In this document: in pieces, positions 3,997-5,912 of the stretch
Numbering within the stretch: the first letter of the stretch is position 1
Layout of the letters: the number at the start of each line of letters is the position of its first letter
Assembly (NCBI GenBank): GCA_910585655.1
Contig: CAJUFW010000159.1
Location: 1-5,912, forward strand
Source: an uncultured Lachnospiraceae bacterium
GTDB lineage: Bacteria > Bacillota_A > Clostridia > Lachnospirales > Lachnospiraceae
Reading direction: 5' to 3'
DNA length: 5,912 nt
Position numbers and translations under genes: made by a program
Notes under the pieces: model-generated
The model's database searches: none
The model's input: the letters and a program-made list of their open reading frames with translations, nothing else
Told to the model about the DNA's origin: nothing

Positions 3997-4884
3997 CATC
4001 CAATTCGGGCAAGTAACTCTCTTCCCGTCACAATACTGCGTCAGAATCGGTTGTCTCACTCCGGGGCGGGAAAGATAATTATTGAAAATCGAGTCCACCA
4101 GAAACGAAATATTTTCAAAGATATTCCGTCCTGGAATCCATTTGTGATCAAAGGCAGTTGAGGATGTAATCGTAAAATCATAGCCTTTGTTTCGATACCA
4201 TTCTGTATAGACCCGGTTGAGGGTAAAGGACATAATTGCCAGAATGTTGGCATAAATCGTAGATTCCGGCCAGGTTGCGTAGATTTCGCTGGAAGCGACG
4301 TTTTTGATGTAGTCGGCATAGCGGACATAATAATTGGTCGCGGAATTGTCGGTAGGGGGTCCGTCATGGACGACAATATATTCCGGAATGACGACCCGGC
4401 TTAAAACAATTTCGCCGCTTTCTTCCATCGGTTTGACTTCCGCTTCGGCGATTTTTGGCGGATAGTCTCCAAAGAGGGTATTCGGCGGAATTACAAAACG
4501 CTGTGTTTCTGCCTCTTCGCCCGGCGGCAGGGCTTCCATTGCCTTGTTTTGAAGCGACATGATGGAAGGATAGACCTCGGCGCCGGAGACTAGGACAGAG
4601 CGGAAGCCCGGAGCCGTGATATAAATGTTATATTCAGAATAAGGCTGTGGACCGTCTGGCTCGCTGCTGTATTCTGCCGGAGGGGTAGGCAGGTCGATGA
4701 CAGGTGTGTTGCCGCCTTCGTCGGTATGAAGTTCCTCAATGATATGGGTCGGGTCATCTACGGTGCTGATTTGTACGGTAGCGTTTGGGATAGGGCGCAG
4801 CCCCGCCTGGGTAGTAAGCGTTACTTCCAGTTCGCCGGTAGACTGGGTATCTAACTGTGTTGGATAAAGATAAGAACATGCCAT
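3988..4884 (-). pseudogene. SleC-like spore cortex-lytic enzyme, 3' truncated by the prophage
   Basis: The visible 298 residues match the SleC family of clostridial spore cortex-lytic enzymes, which degrade cortex peptidoglycan during germination. Residues about 5-115 (TGELEVTLTTQAGLRPIPNATVQ ... ITAPGFRSVLVSGAEVYP) form the N-terminal beta-rich prodomain-like region. YIKNVASSEIYATWPEST (about 192-209) is the SpoIID-like catalytic signature with E200 as the likely catalytic glutamate. FTLNRVYTEWYRNKGYDFTIT, RPGVRQPILTQYCDGKRVTCPNWMTQ complete what is present. Family members normally continue with WGS... and about 150 more residues including a C-terminal peptidoglycan-binding domain; none of this follows here. 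ATG at 4884 is preferred over 4899 because GAGAGG lies about 8 nt upstream of it and the product then begins MACSYLYPTQLD, as in relatives. It is divergent from carA. No clear sporulation promoter was found. Without rearrangement the product is probably inactive or poorly anchored. Confidence 0.85.
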
Positions 4885-4975
4885 AGTGGTGCCTCTCATA
4901 AAACATCAGGTTACTGTCAGGATATGCAAAAGAAAGAAATTTTGTTCTTACATAAAATATATCCGAAAATTTTGC

Positions 4976-5013
4976 TTGCGTCCTGGTAGGAACTATGGTA
5001 GAATTCTTATAAT
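4976..5013 (+). promoter_or_regulatory. candidate carA promoter region
   Basis: TTGCGT (4976-4981) and TGGTAGAAT (4996-5004, extended -10) are 17 bp apart and give the better candidate. A second perfect TATAAT at 5008-5013 has no usable -35. The leader to the carA ATG is about 70 nt, contains GGCAA (5032-5036) / TTGCC (5048-5052) flanking a T-run, and shows no recognisable PyrR-binding consensus. Confidence 0.45.
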
Positions 5014-5079
5014 TTAGGGACAAGTCAGCTTGGCAATAAATTTTTTTTGCCCATTTTTAGGAAAGGACAGGTACGGTGG

Positions 5080-5890
5080 ATGAAAGCGTTTTTGATTTTG
5101 GAGGATGGGAATGTTTTTAGAGGAACGGCAATAGGAGCCAGAAGGGAGGTTATCAGCGAGATCGTATTTAATACTTCTATGACAGGTTATTTAGAGGTTC
5201 TGACCGATCCAAGCTATGCAGGACAGGCGGTTGCGATGACCTATCCTCTGATCGGCAACTATGGTGTCTGCTATGCAGATATGGAATCAGCCGACGCATG
5301 GCCGGATGCTTATATCATAAGAGAGCTTGCAAGACTTCCGCAGAATTTTCGTAGTGAAAATACGCTGGAAGCTTTTTTAAAGGAACGGGATATTCCGGGG
5401 ATTGCAGGAGTAGATACGAGAGCGCTGACCAAAATTCTCAGGGAAAAGGGTACGATGAATGGAATGGTCACGACAAATGAGAATTATAATTTGGAAGAGA
5501 TTCTGCCAAGATTAAAAGAATATAAAGTAACCGGAGTAGTAGATCGCGTTACCTGTCAAGAGAAAAAAATCTGCCGACCGGAAGAGGCAAAGAGAACAGA
5601 TGAGAAATATAAACCACAGTATTTATTGCATGAGTTGATGCCGCAGCAGACAGCCGTCAGGGGTGGAAACGGTTTGACGACGGACAGTCAGGCACCAGAC
5701 AGTTTGACGGCGGGCAGTCAGGCACTAGGCGGTCAGACGCCATACCGTGTAGCCCTAATGGATTTCGGAGCAAAGGCAAACATCGCGGATTCGTTGATGC
5801 GCCGGAGGTGCGAGGTGAGCATCTATCCGGCTTTTACTCCGGCGGAGGAAGTGCTGGCTGGGAAGCCGGACGGTATTATGCTTTCTAATG
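5080..5890 (+). CDS. carA: carbamoyl-phosphate synthase small subunit, 3' incomplete
   Basis: CarA supplies ammonia from glutamine to CarB for carbamoyl phosphate, the entry to pyrimidine and arginine synthesis. Residues 1-130 show the small-chain domain clearly: LILEDGNVFRGTAIG, FNTSMTGYLEVLTDPSYAGQ (30-49), TYPLIGNYGV (54-63), and GIAGVDTRALTKILREKG (107-124). The class I glutamine amidotransferase domain begins at YRVALMDFGAKANI (221-234) and runs to GIMLSN (270), the start of the SNGPGDP motif. The catalytic cysteine lies beyond the window. The linker before the amidotransferase domain is unusually long and contains a 10-residue tandem repeat (199-217). ATG 5080 is the only reasonable start; AGGAAAGG (5059-5066) is a rather distant ribosome binding site. 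The real sequence stops at 5889-5890, and the remaining bases are adapter even though the frame stays open through them. Confidence 0.95.
5672..5731 (+). repeat. two 30-bp imperfect tandem repeats inside carA
   Basis: Units 5672-5701 and 5702-5731 match at 25 of 30 bases, and all five differences are transitions. They start GTTTGACG, keep the reading frame and encode LTTDSQAPDS and LTAGSQALGG in the interdomain linker. A third partial unit may begin at 5732 (GTCAGACG). Confidence 0.85.
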
Positions 5891-5912
5891 AGATCGGAAG
5901 AGCACACGTCTG
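5891..5912 (+). other. Illumina TruSeq adapter contamination
   Basis: The final 22 bases begin AGATCGGAAGAGC and continue with ACACGTCTG, identical to the start of the Illumina TruSeq read-1 3' adapter. They replace the conserved Gly-Pro-Gly-Asp-Pro codons expected in carA after ...MLSN. This stretch is a library artefact and must not be translated. Confidence 0.98.

Noticed and set aside
3626..4012. 128-aa minus-strand ORF spanning the junction
   Set aside because: It overlaps the structured RNA element and the toxin gene antisense, has no ribosome binding site or recognisable domain, and mixes phage and host sequence.
3895..4161. 88-aa plus-strand ORF at the prophage end
   Set aside because: No ribosome binding site, basic low-complexity translation, and its second half is antisense to the conserved SleC-like gene.
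5032..5052. carA leader GGCAA/TTGCC hairpin as a PyrR attenuator
   Set aside because: The stem is 5 bp with the T-run in the loop and no PyrR-binding consensus, so attenuation cannot be supported.
1..5912. tRNA, rRNA, CRISPR array or insertion sequence
   Set aside because: No cloverleaf, regularly spaced repeats, transposase frame or terminal inverted repeats were seen by reading both strands.

Overview
The window looks like a Clostridia chromosome, most likely Lachnospiraceae. This is inferred from the SleC-like spore-lysin family, the AGGAGG-type ribosome binding sites, the r1t-type phage lysis cassette and the moderate GC. It joins the right-hand end of an integrated prophage (about 1-3987) to host sequence (about 3988-5890). 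The last 22 bases (5891-5912) are an Illumina adapter and not biology.

Layout. (1) 1-1385 is a phage lysis module on +: the end of an XhlA-like membrane protein, an r1t-type holin, and a zinc N-acetylmuramoyl-L-alanine amidase endolysin closed by a strong terminator. (2) 1473-2456 is a promoter followed by a translationally coupled pair, an Xre/HTH regulator and an ImmA/IrrE-type HExxH metalloprotease. (3) 2445-2746 is a dyad-rich control region with an extended -10 promoter, then a 40-residue orphan small protein with its own ribosome binding site and terminator. (4) 2829-3721 is a two-gene operon of a Panacea (DUF4065/GepA) antitoxin-like protein and an unrecognised 151-aa partner, the presumptive toxin. 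(5) 3747-3900 is a three-hairpin element with a strong + terminator and a good - strand promoter. It resembles the 3' end and antisense RNA of a type I toxin-antitoxin locus whose toxin ORF is missing. (6) 3988-4884 on - is the 5' part of a SleC-like spore cortex-lytic enzyme gene, cut off abruptly where the prophage begins. (7) 5080-5890 is carA, incomplete because the contig ends in adapter.

How it fits together. The genes between the endolysin and the host junction are not needed for phage morphogenesis or lysis and look visibly more A/T-rich than the lysis and host genes. They read as lysogenic-conversion cargo (morons): a regulator/protease switch, a toxin-antitoxin pair and an orphan antitoxin RNA, plausibly serving prophage maintenance or defence against other phages. 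The most interesting structural point is that the element sits inside a spore-germination lysin gene, which is either a simple disruption or a skin-like intervening element that could be excised to rebuild the gene. The left end of the prophage, the integrase and the 3' half of the sleC-like gene lie outside the window, so this cannot be decided here.
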